A DNA stretch of 6,335 nt, taken from CAZSWS01 sp964610765 (GTDB lineage: Bacteria; Bacteroidota; Bacteroidia; Bacteroidales; Tannerellaceae). The stretch lies in assembly GCA_964610765.1 (NCBI GenBank), contig CAZSWS010000107.1, forward strand, positions 1-6,335, given 5' to 3'. A model generated the notes under the pieces. The model saw nothing but the letters and a program-made list of their open reading frames with translations. It had not been told where the DNA came from and did no database searches. The position numbers and the translations under genes were made by a program. Shown here piece by piece: positions 1-6,335 of the stretch; within the stretch, counting starts at the first letter, position 1, and each line of letters starts with the position of its first letter.

Positions 1-152
1 TCAGCTAATAGACTTAATTTAAACTCTTGCTTATTATCTAAATCAACATTGATAACAGGGACATTTTCTTCTGAATACTTCTGCGTACGATTGTTGCAAC
101 TTATAAACATTCCCACACATAAAAACAATATTAGTAAACAGCTATTTTTCAT
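1..152 (-). CDS. 6-bladed beta-propeller family lipoprotein, 5' end only
   Basis: This is the N-terminal 50 codons of a gene that leaves the window at its left edge. The ATG at 152-150 opens a lipoprotein signal peptide (MKN, a hydrophobic run LLILFLCVGMF, then lipobox FISC with Cys19). The mature chain starts CNNRTQKYSEEN and continues VPVINVDLDNKQEFKLSLLA, which resembles the opening strand of the beta-propeller lipoproteins upstream (compare 'ITITVSPDEA' and 'LIKIDVNDAK' in the next two genes). No acidic residue lies close behind the Cys. It follows the 218-1384 gene by 65 bp in the same direction and is probably the seventh member of the series. The reading frame is open to the edge, so nothing suggests a broken gene. 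The lipoprotein call is firm; the propeller assignment rests on the short N-terminal match and the context. Confidence 0.75.
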   Translation of the reverse strand, partial: MKNSCLLILFLCVGMFISCNNRTQKYSEENVPVINVDLDNKQEFKLSLLA

Positions 153-217
153 GATAAATTAAATTTGTTTTTTGACAACTCTGGATTTTTAACTGTATAT
201 AAACATACCGCTAGCAC

Positions 218-1384
218 TCATTGATCTTTTTCTGATGCTTTCTTCAACTGAAGAAAAATTAAAATGGGGTTGGATTCATTTGTTATATTTTTTCCTAATT
301 CTTGTGATAGACTGCTATAGCTATCATCCGAGTACATACTTAAAGCAATAGAATATATTGCACAGCCATCTTTTATAACCAAAATATTATTGGGTATAGG
401 ATGTCTCGCATTGGAAATATAAGCCGTATTATAAACATGCGTTTTCTGCTCCTCTCTGCTATAATAACACTCATACGACTGAACCGGAATCCCATATCCG
501 GTCTCTTTAAACGAAAAGCTAAATAAATCCTTACCTATTTTAAAATCAGAGATATCCCCCAAATATTTTCGGTCAGCAACAAGATTGTCGTATTCCAGAT
601 GGTCATCCAACGTTATGATATAATCATAGGGCATCGTTTTCTTTCCAAAATCAATTGTGCAAAAAGGAATTGCCTCTTCTTTGTCAAGCTTATAGATAAT
701 ATTACTTGATGGATAGAAGAAGTACCCATTTTCATTTTCATCAACTGTAAATGTTGTTCCACTCGCAATATTTATGAAATCTTTTTGAGGGAAATAAGCA
801 GCTTTAATAGTCTGTAAGTCATCATCTAGGAGAATCAGGTTATGACCCTCAGGATTATTTTCTTTAAAACAACTATACACCCAGAAACCCGAGTCTGACT
901 TAAAAAAATAGTTGAAGCTCACCACACATTTCTCACTCTTCTTTATAAGCTCCCCTTCTAGATTATAAATGAAGAATTTATTTTGAAAACGCTCATGCAC
1001 ATAGATTAATTGTGTACTGGCTTCATATTGAATATCATTAATATAACTATATTCATGCGGAGCAGGTCCCTTCTCGCCTATTTGTCTTAGATAATGACCT
1101 TCTTCATCAAACAATAAAATCCGCATTTGCCTTGCATCGAATATGATGATATGAGTATCTGTTATGATAAGCTTTGTTATATCTGCAATTAGAGAGCTAT
1201 CCAGTGTTTCTAACACGACTAGCCGATAATCATTAAAAAAATCCGGAAACTCTAACGTTTTAGCATCATTCACATCGATTTTGATTAACAGTTCTTCATT
1301 TACATTCTTTATCTCATTCGCACAAGAAAAGCCTAGCAAAGACACTAAAGCAATGAATAGATAATAAGTTGTTCCTTTTTTCAT
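218..1384 (-). CDS. 6-bladed beta-propeller family lipoprotein
   Basis: A complete gene for 388 aa, with ATG at 1384-1382 and TGA at 220-218. The signal peptide MKKGTTYYLFIALVSLLGFS ends in lipobox GFSC (Cys21), so the protein should be lipid-anchored after export. Family landmarks are the first strand LLIKIDV (32-38), VLET (57-60) in the place of the usual IPLET, the turn GEKGPAPHEY (103-112), SNIIY (227-231) followed by IPFCTIDFGKKTMP, and the C-terminal NESNPILIF (369-377). The alternating short hydrophobic strands and absence of membrane segments after the signal fit an all-beta propeller. The C-terminus carries a charged extension (QLKKASEKDQ) that its neighbours lack. It starts 14 bp after the stop of the 1399-2622 gene with no Shine-Dalgarno, so the two are probably co-transcribed. 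No catalytic motif is visible; ligand and role are unknown. Confidence 0.9.
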   Translation of the reverse strand: MKKGTTYYLFIALVSLLGFSCANEIKNVNEELLIKIDVNDAKTLEFPDFFNDYRLVVLETLDSSLIADITKLIITDTHIIIFDARQMRILLFDEEGHYLRQIGEKGPAPHEYSYINDIQYEASTQLIYVHERFQNKFFIYNLEGELIKKSEKCVVSFNYFFKSDSGFWVYSCFKENNPEGHNLILLDDDLQTIKAAYFPQKDFINIASGTTFTVDENENGYFFYPSSNIIYKLDKEEAIPFCTIDFGKKTMPYDYIITLDDHLEYDNLVADRKYLGDISDFKIGKDLFSFSFKETGYGIPVQSYECYYSREEQKTHVYNTAYISNARHPIPNNILVIKDGCAIYSIALSMYSDDSYSSLSQELGKNITNESNPILIFLQLKKASEKDQ

Positions 1385-1398
1385 ATTGGCTAGTATTA

Positions 1399-2622
1399 TT
1401 AATTAGGCGTGATTACAGCTATAATAGGATTATCTTCTTCTGATACCTTATTTATTAAATTAATTAGATTTTGTTTTTCAGGAAAATCACGCATTACCTC
1501 ATCCTTATTATCCAAGAAAACATCAGGAGATACAACGGTGTAAAAAAGATTTCCAACACCTATTCCTATCATAGGAACAATATAATCTATGCCGTCTATA
1601 TCATTCATAATAGGAAACTGTTTTCCTTTTTTATAAACTACATCTTTTTGCAACATCGTTTCTTTATTGTAAAAAAAGTAGTGAGTGGTAGTTCCTTTTG
1701 AATAAGAAAAGAAAATATTCTCTTTAGATTCCACAAAGTAAAACAAATCACATATATCATTGCTTTTCAAAAACTCAACAATTCCGTCAACCTTAGTATC
1801 GGAGGAATACATCAATGATTGTAAATCTTGAGTTCGTTGATTGTTTTTAAAATCAATATAAATATATGGCACTTCACCTTGAGGAGTAATGCTAAAAATT
1901 GTATCATTGAAAGAAGACATTAAAGAGTGGTTTTTCAAATCATAGCTATTGAAGCTTTTCATTGACATAGGAATTGCAGCAAAATTCGCATTTTCAGAAT
2001 ACTGCATACCTGTCTTAGTGATTTCAAATTTCTCATTCGTGATAATAAGATTAGGATACATTCCACCTTTCAATAGGTTATTATTAGACAAAGTAAATGC
2101 AGCATAAAAAGCATAAAAACCATCAGACATATATGAAAATTCATTAGCATGAAACCCCAATTTATAAGATTCAATATACTTACCTTCAAGGCTATATAGT
2201 AAAATCCGGTCAGTAGCGCCATCAAATAACACCAACTGATCATTATCTGTATTAATACTAAACCCTGTCAATCTGACATACTCCCCTGGACCTGTTCCTA
2301 TATTGTTAATTTTAAAAAGGAATTTCCCTGATTCATCAAAACAAAAAACAGAATATGTAATATCCTTATCTAAAATATAAAAGCGATTTTTATATTTTAT
2401 TAAATCAGATACTTCACCAATTAGACAGTCATCACGTGTTTCCAAAGGTATGTAATGAATATCGGCATAAAGCTCTGATGCTTTAATATTCTCAACAGCT
2501 TCATCAGGACTTACAGTTATCGTTATTTCTTGTTCATTATTAATCGGCTGCCGATTAATACAAGAAAGCATAAATATCAATACAATAAATGCGAATGAAT
2601 GGTTTAGTCTTATTTTCATCAT
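1399..2622 (-). CDS. 6-bladed beta-propeller family lipoprotein
   Basis: A complete gene for 407 aa, the longest of the series, ending in TAA at 1401-1399. It begins with tandem ATGs (2622-2620 and 2619-2617), and either could be used. The signal peptide ends in lipobox MLSC (Cys21 from the first Met). It shows the family pattern most clearly: ITITV (33-37), YIPLET (57-62), FYILD (81-85), the turn GTGPGEY (109-115), FNDTIFSI (238-245) followed by VPYIYIDF, and EEDNPIIAVI (395-404). The mature start CINRQPINNEQE has no acidic residue until ten positions after the Cys, so it does not look like an acidic surface-export signal. It lies after the only long gap in the series (112 bp) and 14 bp before the next gene, so it may be the first gene of a sub-operon. 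The family is known from Bacteroidetes as domain of unknown function/6-bladed beta-propeller (DUF5128-type, by recall). The specific role is unknown. Confidence 0.92.
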   Translation of the reverse strand: MMKIRLNHSFAFIVLIFMLSCINRQPINNEQEITITVSPDEAVENIKASELYADIHYIPLETRDDCLIGEVSDLIKYKNRFYILDKDITYSVFCFDESGKFLFKINNIGTGPGEYVRLTGFSINTDNDQLVLFDGATDRILLYSLEGKYIESYKLGFHANEFSYMSDGFYAFYAAFTLSNNNLLKGGMYPNLIITNEKFEITKTGMQYSENANFAAIPMSMKSFNSYDLKNHSLMSSFNDTIFSITPQGEVPYIYIDFKNNQRTQDLQSLMYSSDTKVDGIVEFLKSNDICDLFYFVESKENIFFSYSKGTTTHYFFYNKETMLQKDVVYKKGKQFPIMNDIDGIDYIVPMIGIGVGNLFYTVVSPDVFLDNKDEVMRDFPEKQNLINLINKVSEEDNPIIAVITPN

Positions 2623-2656
2623 AAACTCTAGTTTTAATTAAATAACTCTCTTGTAA

Positions 2657-2681
2657 TCTCATTTTCCTCAAAAGGATGAGA
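2657..2681 (-). promoter_or_regulatory. Possible RNA stem-loop ahead of the 1399-2622 gene
   Basis: Read on the minus strand, UCUCA plus UCCU pairs with AGGA plus UGAGA around a UUUG tetraloop, giving nine base pairs interrupted by a three-A bulge on the 3' side. Outer AAUCUC and GAGAUU segments offer a competing pairing. It lies about 35 nt before the start codon of the next gene. Only two U residues follow before mixed sequence, so it is not a standard intrinsic terminator; an attenuating or processing role is possible but unproven. Confidence 0.25.
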
Positions 2682-2712
2682 GGAGATTGAACGTACAACG
2701 ATTATTATATTT

Positions 2713-2722
2713 TCACATGTGA
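2713..2722. repeat. Perfect 10-bp palindrome TCACATGTGA
   Basis: A perfect inverted repeat without spacer, 12 bp past the stop codon of the 2735-3892 gene. The pairing does not extend to the flanking bases. A dimeric regulator could bind such a site, but a single 10-bp palindrome in AT-rich DNA can also arise by chance, and no second copy was noticed in the other gaps. Confidence 0.2.
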
Positions 2723-2734
2723 TTCTTAGCATAT

Positions 2735-3892
2735 TCAATCAATCTTATGAAATATCAAAATGGGATTATCTTCTTCTTTGGTTTGAAGTAAAATATCTTT
2801 CAGTCTTGAATCTTCAACTTCCTCCGTATGAAGGATGGCTTCTTCAGAAGGAACAACACAAATTAAATAATCTTCATGTGTGCCACATACGTTAGATAAG
2901 GAAGTGAATATGCTTTGCTCTACTATTTCATCGTACGGATTATAGTAGTAGCCTGTTTTTTCTTTGATATTCCAAAAAGCTTTATAGAGTGCATTCTCTT
3001 CAGTAAAAGTAAAAAGAATAAAATTATCCATACAATACAGATTGCTTACTCCACGTGACAGTCCTTTTTTTCTTGCAATAGTATAAGCATCCAAAGCTAT
3101 CTCAAAAGGTTCTTCTTCTTGGAGGTCTTCTTTAGTCAGGGTTTGATAAATACCTTTAAAAAACAAAGTCGGTTTAAAGTGCTTGGCTCTTTCATCATAT
3201 TTATAAATCGTGTCCGATAAAAAACGACAGGCATACGTATCTTCTTGATTTTTACTTATTGTTGACTCACCATCACTTGTTGTTTTCTCTCCATAAGCAA
3301 TATAAGGAAGACATTCACGAATCTCGTTGCCGGATATGACCCGATAGTTATACAAAGATGAATTATCATTATAAAGGGTCAACAATACATCACCACTATT
3401 TGATGTTGTTACGCGTGTCGCTTTTGAAAAATATTCTCGCTCATGTTGATTTTTTTGCACAAATTCACCGGCATAAGTATAAATAAAAGTAGCTCTTCCT
3501 ATTATATCATAGAGATGAGTCTGTTTGGCTTTTTTATCCAATGAAAATCCCAAAAGGGTTAACCTTTCTTTCGGACCGGGACCAATCTTCCCTATCGTAT
3601 TTCTAAACTGTCCTTTATCATCAAACACAAAGATTTTCTCATTGACATCCTGTATGAAAATCAAACTATCGTCTATTTCAACTTTTGAAATCCACCCTAG
3701 TAATCCCTCATCAGTGGTTTCTAACTTTATTATTTTAGATTGATTAAAGTTGTCGGTAATAACATATCGATATTCTAGCTTGCTTTTATCAATTAATGTC
3801 AGTCCTTCATCAATACTTTGTTCCTCGTTCGAACGACAAGAGATGCATAGTAGCATAAGAAAACAAATTGTTAAACTACTGTTTTTCATCAT
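2735..3892 (-). CDS. 6-bladed beta-propeller family lipoprotein
   Basis: A complete gene for 385 aa, ending in TGA at 2737-2735, with tandem ATGs at its start (3892-3890 and 3889-3887). The signal peptide ends in lipobox CISC (Cys19 from the first Met). Landmarks are IIKLET (54-59), IFVFDDKGQF (87-96), the turn GKIGPGPKE (101-109), SDTIYKY (226-232), and the tail EEDNPILIF (373-381). In the turn motif the usual Glu-Tyr is Glu-Arg (109-110), an unusual change at an otherwise conserved aromatic position. The mature start CRSNEEQSIDEG has two Glu residues four and five places after the Cys, nearer to the acidic lipoprotein export signals of Bacteroidetes than its neighbours. It begins 3 bp after the stop of the 3896-5011 gene (TAA-CAA-ATG), so the two are almost certainly on one transcript. 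No enzyme signature is seen. Confidence 0.92.
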   Translation of the reverse strand: MMKNSSLTICFLMLLCISCRSNEEQSIDEGLTLIDKSKLEYRYVITDNFNQSKIIKLETTDEGLLGWISKVEIDDSLIFIQDVNEKIFVFDDKGQFRNTIGKIGPGPKERLTLLGFSLDKKAKQTHLYDIIGRATFIYTYAGEFVQKNQHEREYFSKATRVTTSNSGDVLLTLYNDNSSLYNYRVISGNEIRECLPYIAYGEKTTSDGESTISKNQEDTYACRFLSDTIYKYDERAKHFKPTLFFKGIYQTLTKEDLQEEEPFEIALDAYTIARKKGLSRGVSNLYCMDNFILFTFTEENALYKAFWNIKEKTGYYYNPYDEIVEQSIFTSLSNVCGTHEDYLICVVPSEEAILHTEEVEDSRLKDILLQTKEEDNPILIFHKID

Positions 3893-3895
3893 TTG

Positions 3896-5011
3896 TTATT
3901 TTAAGGTATATGTAATGATTACCGGATTTTCATATTCTTCATCCATATTCAATAGCGTATCGATATTTACATCAACCCCTTTCATGAATTCTTTATATTC
4001 AGGCATATCTTTAAAATGAACAATTCCCTGTTTGAGGTTAAAATAAGACTCTGATGCATATAATGATCCATCTTCAACCATCATCGCAGTAGTTCCCGGT
4101 AAAAATCTCACATATTCTTGCTTGTTGGAGTACCATATTCTTACCATGAATTTATAGGTGTATAAAAAACTAAGTTCGCCTTTGTATTTAAAAAGCGTAT
4201 GAATATATGGTAGCGGATACAAACCTCGATCTTCCATGGTGATGTCTTGAGGTTCTGTAGATACATAGAAATCCCGTGCTTTTTCTCTGTTCTTATAATC
4301 CAACTTCAAACACTCCTGAGGCTCTTCACTCAAAAGATAGATGCAGTCGTCACCCGGAGAATGAAAATAAAGGTCATCAGAAGCTATATGAAATACCGGA
4401 GAGGAATCTATAATATCTCCTTTCATCTTTTTGGTCTCCAAGTATTTCTCAAATGTATGTTCCAAAGGATTGTAGAGGTCCACTCGTCGTTGATTGTGAT
4501 TATAGAAGTAATATTTATCTTTAAAAATCGCCATTCTGTCGTAAAATCTCTCACCCAGAGGGACTTCCTCTCTTTTTATATTCAGATTGAAGTCGGTATA
4601 AATAAGCTTGGGAGGCATACAAAATAGAACAACCTCTTCATTCTCTTTATCGACACATACATCATAGAGTTCAATATACTCATTAGGTCCCATGCCTTCT
4701 TTGCTAAATTTGTTGCGTGGATTACCATTAAAATCAAACGAATATAAAGCATTGGTTTTCCGCTTATCTAATATATAATATAAAGAATCATGTTTTACTA
4801 ACTTATCTACACTACCTACCAAAAAGTCTTTATCCTCCTTTAGAAGCGTAAATTCTATTTTTGAAAAGTAGTCTTTTCCTGCACTCATTGATGATGTGTT
4901 GTCTTCCAAAAATAGCACATCATCTACTATCTTACTACTTTTAGTACCACAAGAGCTAAAAAGTATAGTAAGCATTAATAATGTTATGTTTTTCACCACT
5001 TTCATATTCAT
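3896..5011 (-). CDS. 6-bladed beta-propeller family lipoprotein (paralog of upstream gene)
   Basis: A complete gene for 371 aa, ending in TAA at 3898-3896. The ATG at 5011-5009 overlaps the upstream stop as ATGA, typical of translational coupling, which is why this start is preferred over the second ATG two codons later (5005-5003). The signal peptide ends in lipobox FSSC (Cys21). Landmarks are YYILDKR (78-84), the turn KEGMGPNEY (104-112), KLIYTDFNLN (135-144), HSPGDDCIY (217-225), LYPLPYIHTLFK (264-275) and the tail EEYENPVIITY (358-368). The usual 'IPLET' strand is altered to IEFTLLKE (52-59). Its closest relative in the window is the gene just upstream: from HxPGDDxIY through FLYTY the two align with a single one-residue gap. 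Function is unknown; an extracytoplasmic binding role is inferred from the fold only. Confidence 0.92.
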   Translation of the reverse strand: MNMKVVKNITLLMLTILFSSCGTKSSKIVDDVLFLEDNTSSMSAGKDYFSKIEFTLLKEDKDFLVGSVDKLVKHDSLYYILDKRKTNALYSFDFNGNPRNKFSKEGMGPNEYIELYDVCVDKENEEVVLFCMPPKLIYTDFNLNIKREEVPLGERFYDRMAIFKDKYYFYNHNQRRVDLYNPLEHTFEKYLETKKMKGDIIDSSPVFHIASDDLYFHSPGDDCIYLLSEEPQECLKLDYKNREKARDFYVSTEPQDITMEDRGLYPLPYIHTLFKYKGELSFLYTYKFMVRIWYSNKQEYVRFLPGTTAMMVEDGSLYASESYFNLKQGIVHFKDMPEYKEFMKGVDVNIDTLLNMDEEYENPVIITYTLK

Positions 5012-6123
5012 TTTAGTATATATTCAATCAACACAATGGATTCAATATCCTCGCTGACAATTTCATCTATTTTGCGACTATCAATCACAGTTTTTTCTAC
5101 TGGCATTTTTTGCAATTGAAATAAATACCCCCATGAGATTAATCTATCCTTGTCAGTAAAAACAACAGAGGGATTAAGTGGCATGGCTGCTGTCAAACAG
5201 CAATTAACCCTGCTCCCTTTATTATTTCTATCCGGAAGATTTGTTTGAAAAGCCCCCATGAATGAATACATGAAATAAAATTCATTTTTCAGCTTAAATA
5301 TATTTGAAATAGATGGGAGACTATAGATGCCTATTTCCTCTAGTTCAAGAGGTTTAGTATCTCGATTTGAATAAAAATCAATGATGCTGTTTCTATTTGG
5401 ATAATCAATTCTTGATATTTTTTTCAATTCTAATTCATTTATAGAATAAATGACATCATCTCCGGGTATATGCATATATATCTGTTCATCATATACATAC
5501 ATGGATTCATCATAGGGTATTAATCCTTTTAAAACATCAAACTGATAGGTTCTTACTAACTGTCTGTCTTTAGAGTGCCATATATCTAACAAACCGCTAT
5601 CGCCAGAGTAGATGTAATAATAATCTCCCTTAACTACAACTTGTGAGTATAAATCAGGCAAAATGAATTCATCCTGAGCCGGAATTAAACTATTTATATC
5701 TATGAAAATCAGTTTAAAAGGATAAGTCAATAACACAAGCTGATTATCATAAACATAGAAATCTTTTATTTCGACATATTCATTAGGACCTTCGCCAACC
5801 CGATGAATTTTACCTAAAAATCGACCTTGCTCATCATACTTACATATCATCTTAGTACGACGATCAAAGACGAAATAAAAAGAATTTACTTTAACAATCT
5901 TATTCACACCCCGAAGAATAGAATGATCCGTTATCTCTAGGGGTATCAATTTATAATCTCCAACTATATCTTGAGGAACCAAAGCTATTTCGCTTCGCTC
6001 TAAAAAGATGATCTCTTCAGATGTTTCAGTGGTATCGGCACATCCTCCAAGCATCACAATAAGAGTAATAGCTAAAAAACAAACTCTAACGACTTTCTTT
6101 ATAGAAAAAAACACATCCCTCAT
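5008..6123 (-). CDS. 6-bladed beta-propeller family lipoprotein (paralog of downstream gene)
   Basis: A complete gene for 371 aa from the ATG at 6123-6121 to TGA at 5010-5008. The open frame can be extended two codons to a TTG at 6129, but the ATG is the more likely start. The signal peptide is longer than in the other members, with several basic residues (K and R) before the hydrophobic run, and ends in lipobox LGGC (Cys28). Landmarks are LIPLE (59-63), FVFDRR (84-89), the turn VGEGPNEY (109-116), KLIFIDINSL (137-146), HIPGDDVIY (218-226), IYSLPSISNIFK (266-277) and the C-terminal strand IVLIEYILK (363-371). The acidic-Asn-Pro signature before that last strand is lost (SEDIES instead of EEDNP). 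An adjacent Cys-Cys pair (308-309, VNCCLTAAM) is unusual among the copies. It follows the upstream stop by 35 bp and overlaps the downstream start by 4 bp. Confidence 0.91.
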   Translation of the reverse strand: MRDVFFSIKKVVRVCFLAITLIVMLGGCADTTETSEEIIFLERSEIALVPQDIVGDYKLIPLEITDHSILRGVNKIVKVNSFYFVFDRRTKMICKYDEQGRFLGKIHRVGEGPNEYVEIKDFYVYDNQLVLLTYPFKLIFIDINSLIPAQDEFILPDLYSQVVVKGDYYYIYSGDSGLLDIWHSKDRQLVRTYQFDVLKGLIPYDESMYVYDEQIYMHIPGDDVIYSINELELKKISRIDYPNRNSIIDFYSNRDTKPLELEEIGIYSLPSISNIFKLKNEFYFMYSFMGAFQTNLPDRNNKGSRVNCCLTAAMPLNPSVVFTDKDRLISWGYLFQLQKMPVEKTVIDSRKIDEIVSEDIESIVLIEYILK

Positions 6124-6158
6124 AATCAAAAACTTACCACTCCATAAACACCTATTCT

Positions 6159-6335
6159 TTATTTGATTTTATAAAAAAACAAAACTGGATTATCCTCCTC
6201 ATTCACTGTTGATAAAAATTCTTCTATCTCTTGTAAGTAGCTATTTTCCAAGCGTGTATCAAAATCCAACTCTTGAAGCTTAAAAGGCTCAATGACTCCT
6301 ACGAAATAGTCTCCATCTGTTGCTATTATTTTAAA
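6159..6335 (-). CDS. 6-bladed beta-propeller family lipoprotein, 3' end only
   Basis: The last 58 codons plus TAA (6161-6159) of a gene entering from the right edge. Translated by hand, the visible chain begins FKIIATDGDYFVGVIEPFKL, continues through a Glu/Leu-rich helix-like segment (LENSYLQEIEEFLSTV), and ends NEEDNPVLFFYKIK. The 'D-Y-hydrophobic-VGVIEP' strand, the helical spacer and the EEDNPV-aromatic tail match the C-termini of the 1399-2622 and 2735-3892 proteins (for example DYLICVVPSE followed by KEEDNPILIF). It is therefore very likely another member of the same family. The N-terminus, including any lipobox, is outside the window. It lies 35 bp upstream of the next gene's ATG in the same direction, so it is probably in the same operon. 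Confidence 0.82.
   Translation of the reverse strand, partial: FKIIATDGDYFVGVIEPFKLQELDFDTRLENSYLQEIEEFLSTVNEEDNPVLFFYKIK

Larger units (their letters stand above)
2623..2734. other. Longest intergenic gap (112 bp) in the series
   Basis: This non-coding stretch separates the 2735-3892 gene from the 1399-2622 gene, whereas the other gaps measure -4 to 65 bp. I read both strands and found no open frame, tRNA-like element or match to the Bacteroides promoter elements (TTTG at about -33 with TAnnTTTG at about -7) at proper spacing. It does contain a stem-loop (2657-2681) and a perfect 10-bp palindrome (2713-2722). It is the most likely place for an internal promoter, a partial terminator or an mRNA processing site. 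Confidence 0.4.

Noticed and set aside
200..207. TATGTTTA on the minus strand, near the Bacteroides -7 element TAnnTTTG, ahead of the gene at 1-152
   Set aside because: The last base of the element is wrong and no TTTG stands 19-21 bp upstream, so it is not enough to call a promoter in AT-rich DNA.
1471..1701. Plus-strand open frame of 76 codons
   Set aside because: It lies wholly inside the 1399-2622 gene on the other strand, has a low-complexity Ile/Tyr/Phe-rich product and no recognisable domain; it is a shadow of the AT-rich coding strand.
1427..2777. Identical 15-base string at 1427-1441 and 2763-2777 as a possible recombination repeat
   Set aside because: It encodes the shared EEDNP tail of two paralogs, so protein conservation explains it, and it is too short to argue for recombination.
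3525..4019. Two plus-strand open frames (3525-3743 and 3750-4019)
   Set aside because: Both are antisense to well-supported lipoprotein genes, and the second crosses the junction of two of them. The products are Ser/Ile/Phe-rich without a family match.
4247..4627. Plus-strand open frame of 126 codons
   Set aside because: It is fully antisense to the 3896-5011 gene, whose lipobox and family motifs are clear; its own product shows no coherent domain.
6105..6111. Run of seven A near the start of the 5008-6123 gene as a possible phase-variation tract
   Set aside because: Seven bases is short for slippage switching, similar runs occur elsewhere in this AT-rich window, and the frame is intact.

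Overview
The window is AT-rich (roughly one third G+C by eye). All of its coding sequence lies on the minus strand, as one head-to-tail series of paralogous lipoprotein genes. The style points to a gut-type Bacteroidales genome (Bacteroides, Parabacteroides or a relative): short lipoprotein signal peptides with a Ser/Gly-Cys lipobox, A/T-rich start regions without Shine-Dalgarno sequences, and the 6-bladed beta-propeller lipoprotein family that is expanded in that order. The genus cannot be fixed from this sequence alone.

Layout in the direction of transcription (high to low coordinates): the 3' end of a first paralog (6159-6335); five complete genes at 5008-6123, 3896-5011, 2735-3892, 1399-2622 and 218-1384; then the 5' end of a seventh paralog (1-152), which runs off the left edge. 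Gaps along the series are 35, -4 (overlap), 3, 112, 14 and 65 bp. Only the 112-bp gap (2623-2734) is long enough for an internal regulatory boundary; it holds a bulged stem-loop and a 10-bp palindrome. No stretch over 300 bp lacks a gene, and there are no RNA genes, insertion sequences or CRISPR arrays.

All five complete proteins (371-407 aa) share one plan: a signal peptide ending in a lipobox Cys; a first strand and an '(I/V)xLE(T)' strand near residues 56-63; a G-x-GP-x-E(Y/R) turn near residues 101-116; a '(D/N)-x-IY/F' strand near 217-243; and in most a C-terminal 'EEDNPI-(hydrophobic)' tail as the last beta strand. The two partial genes fit the same plan at the ends that are visible. 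The 5008-6123 and 3896-5011 genes are clearly closest to each other and look like a later duplication.

How the proteins work together is not known. There is no enzyme, transporter, SusC/SusD pair, sigma/anti-sigma pair or peptide precursor in the window. What can be supported is a co-transcribed set of divergent, membrane-anchored propellers, probably binding or scaffold proteins at the outer membrane. The main point of interest is that at least seven divergent copies stand in a row with nothing between them.
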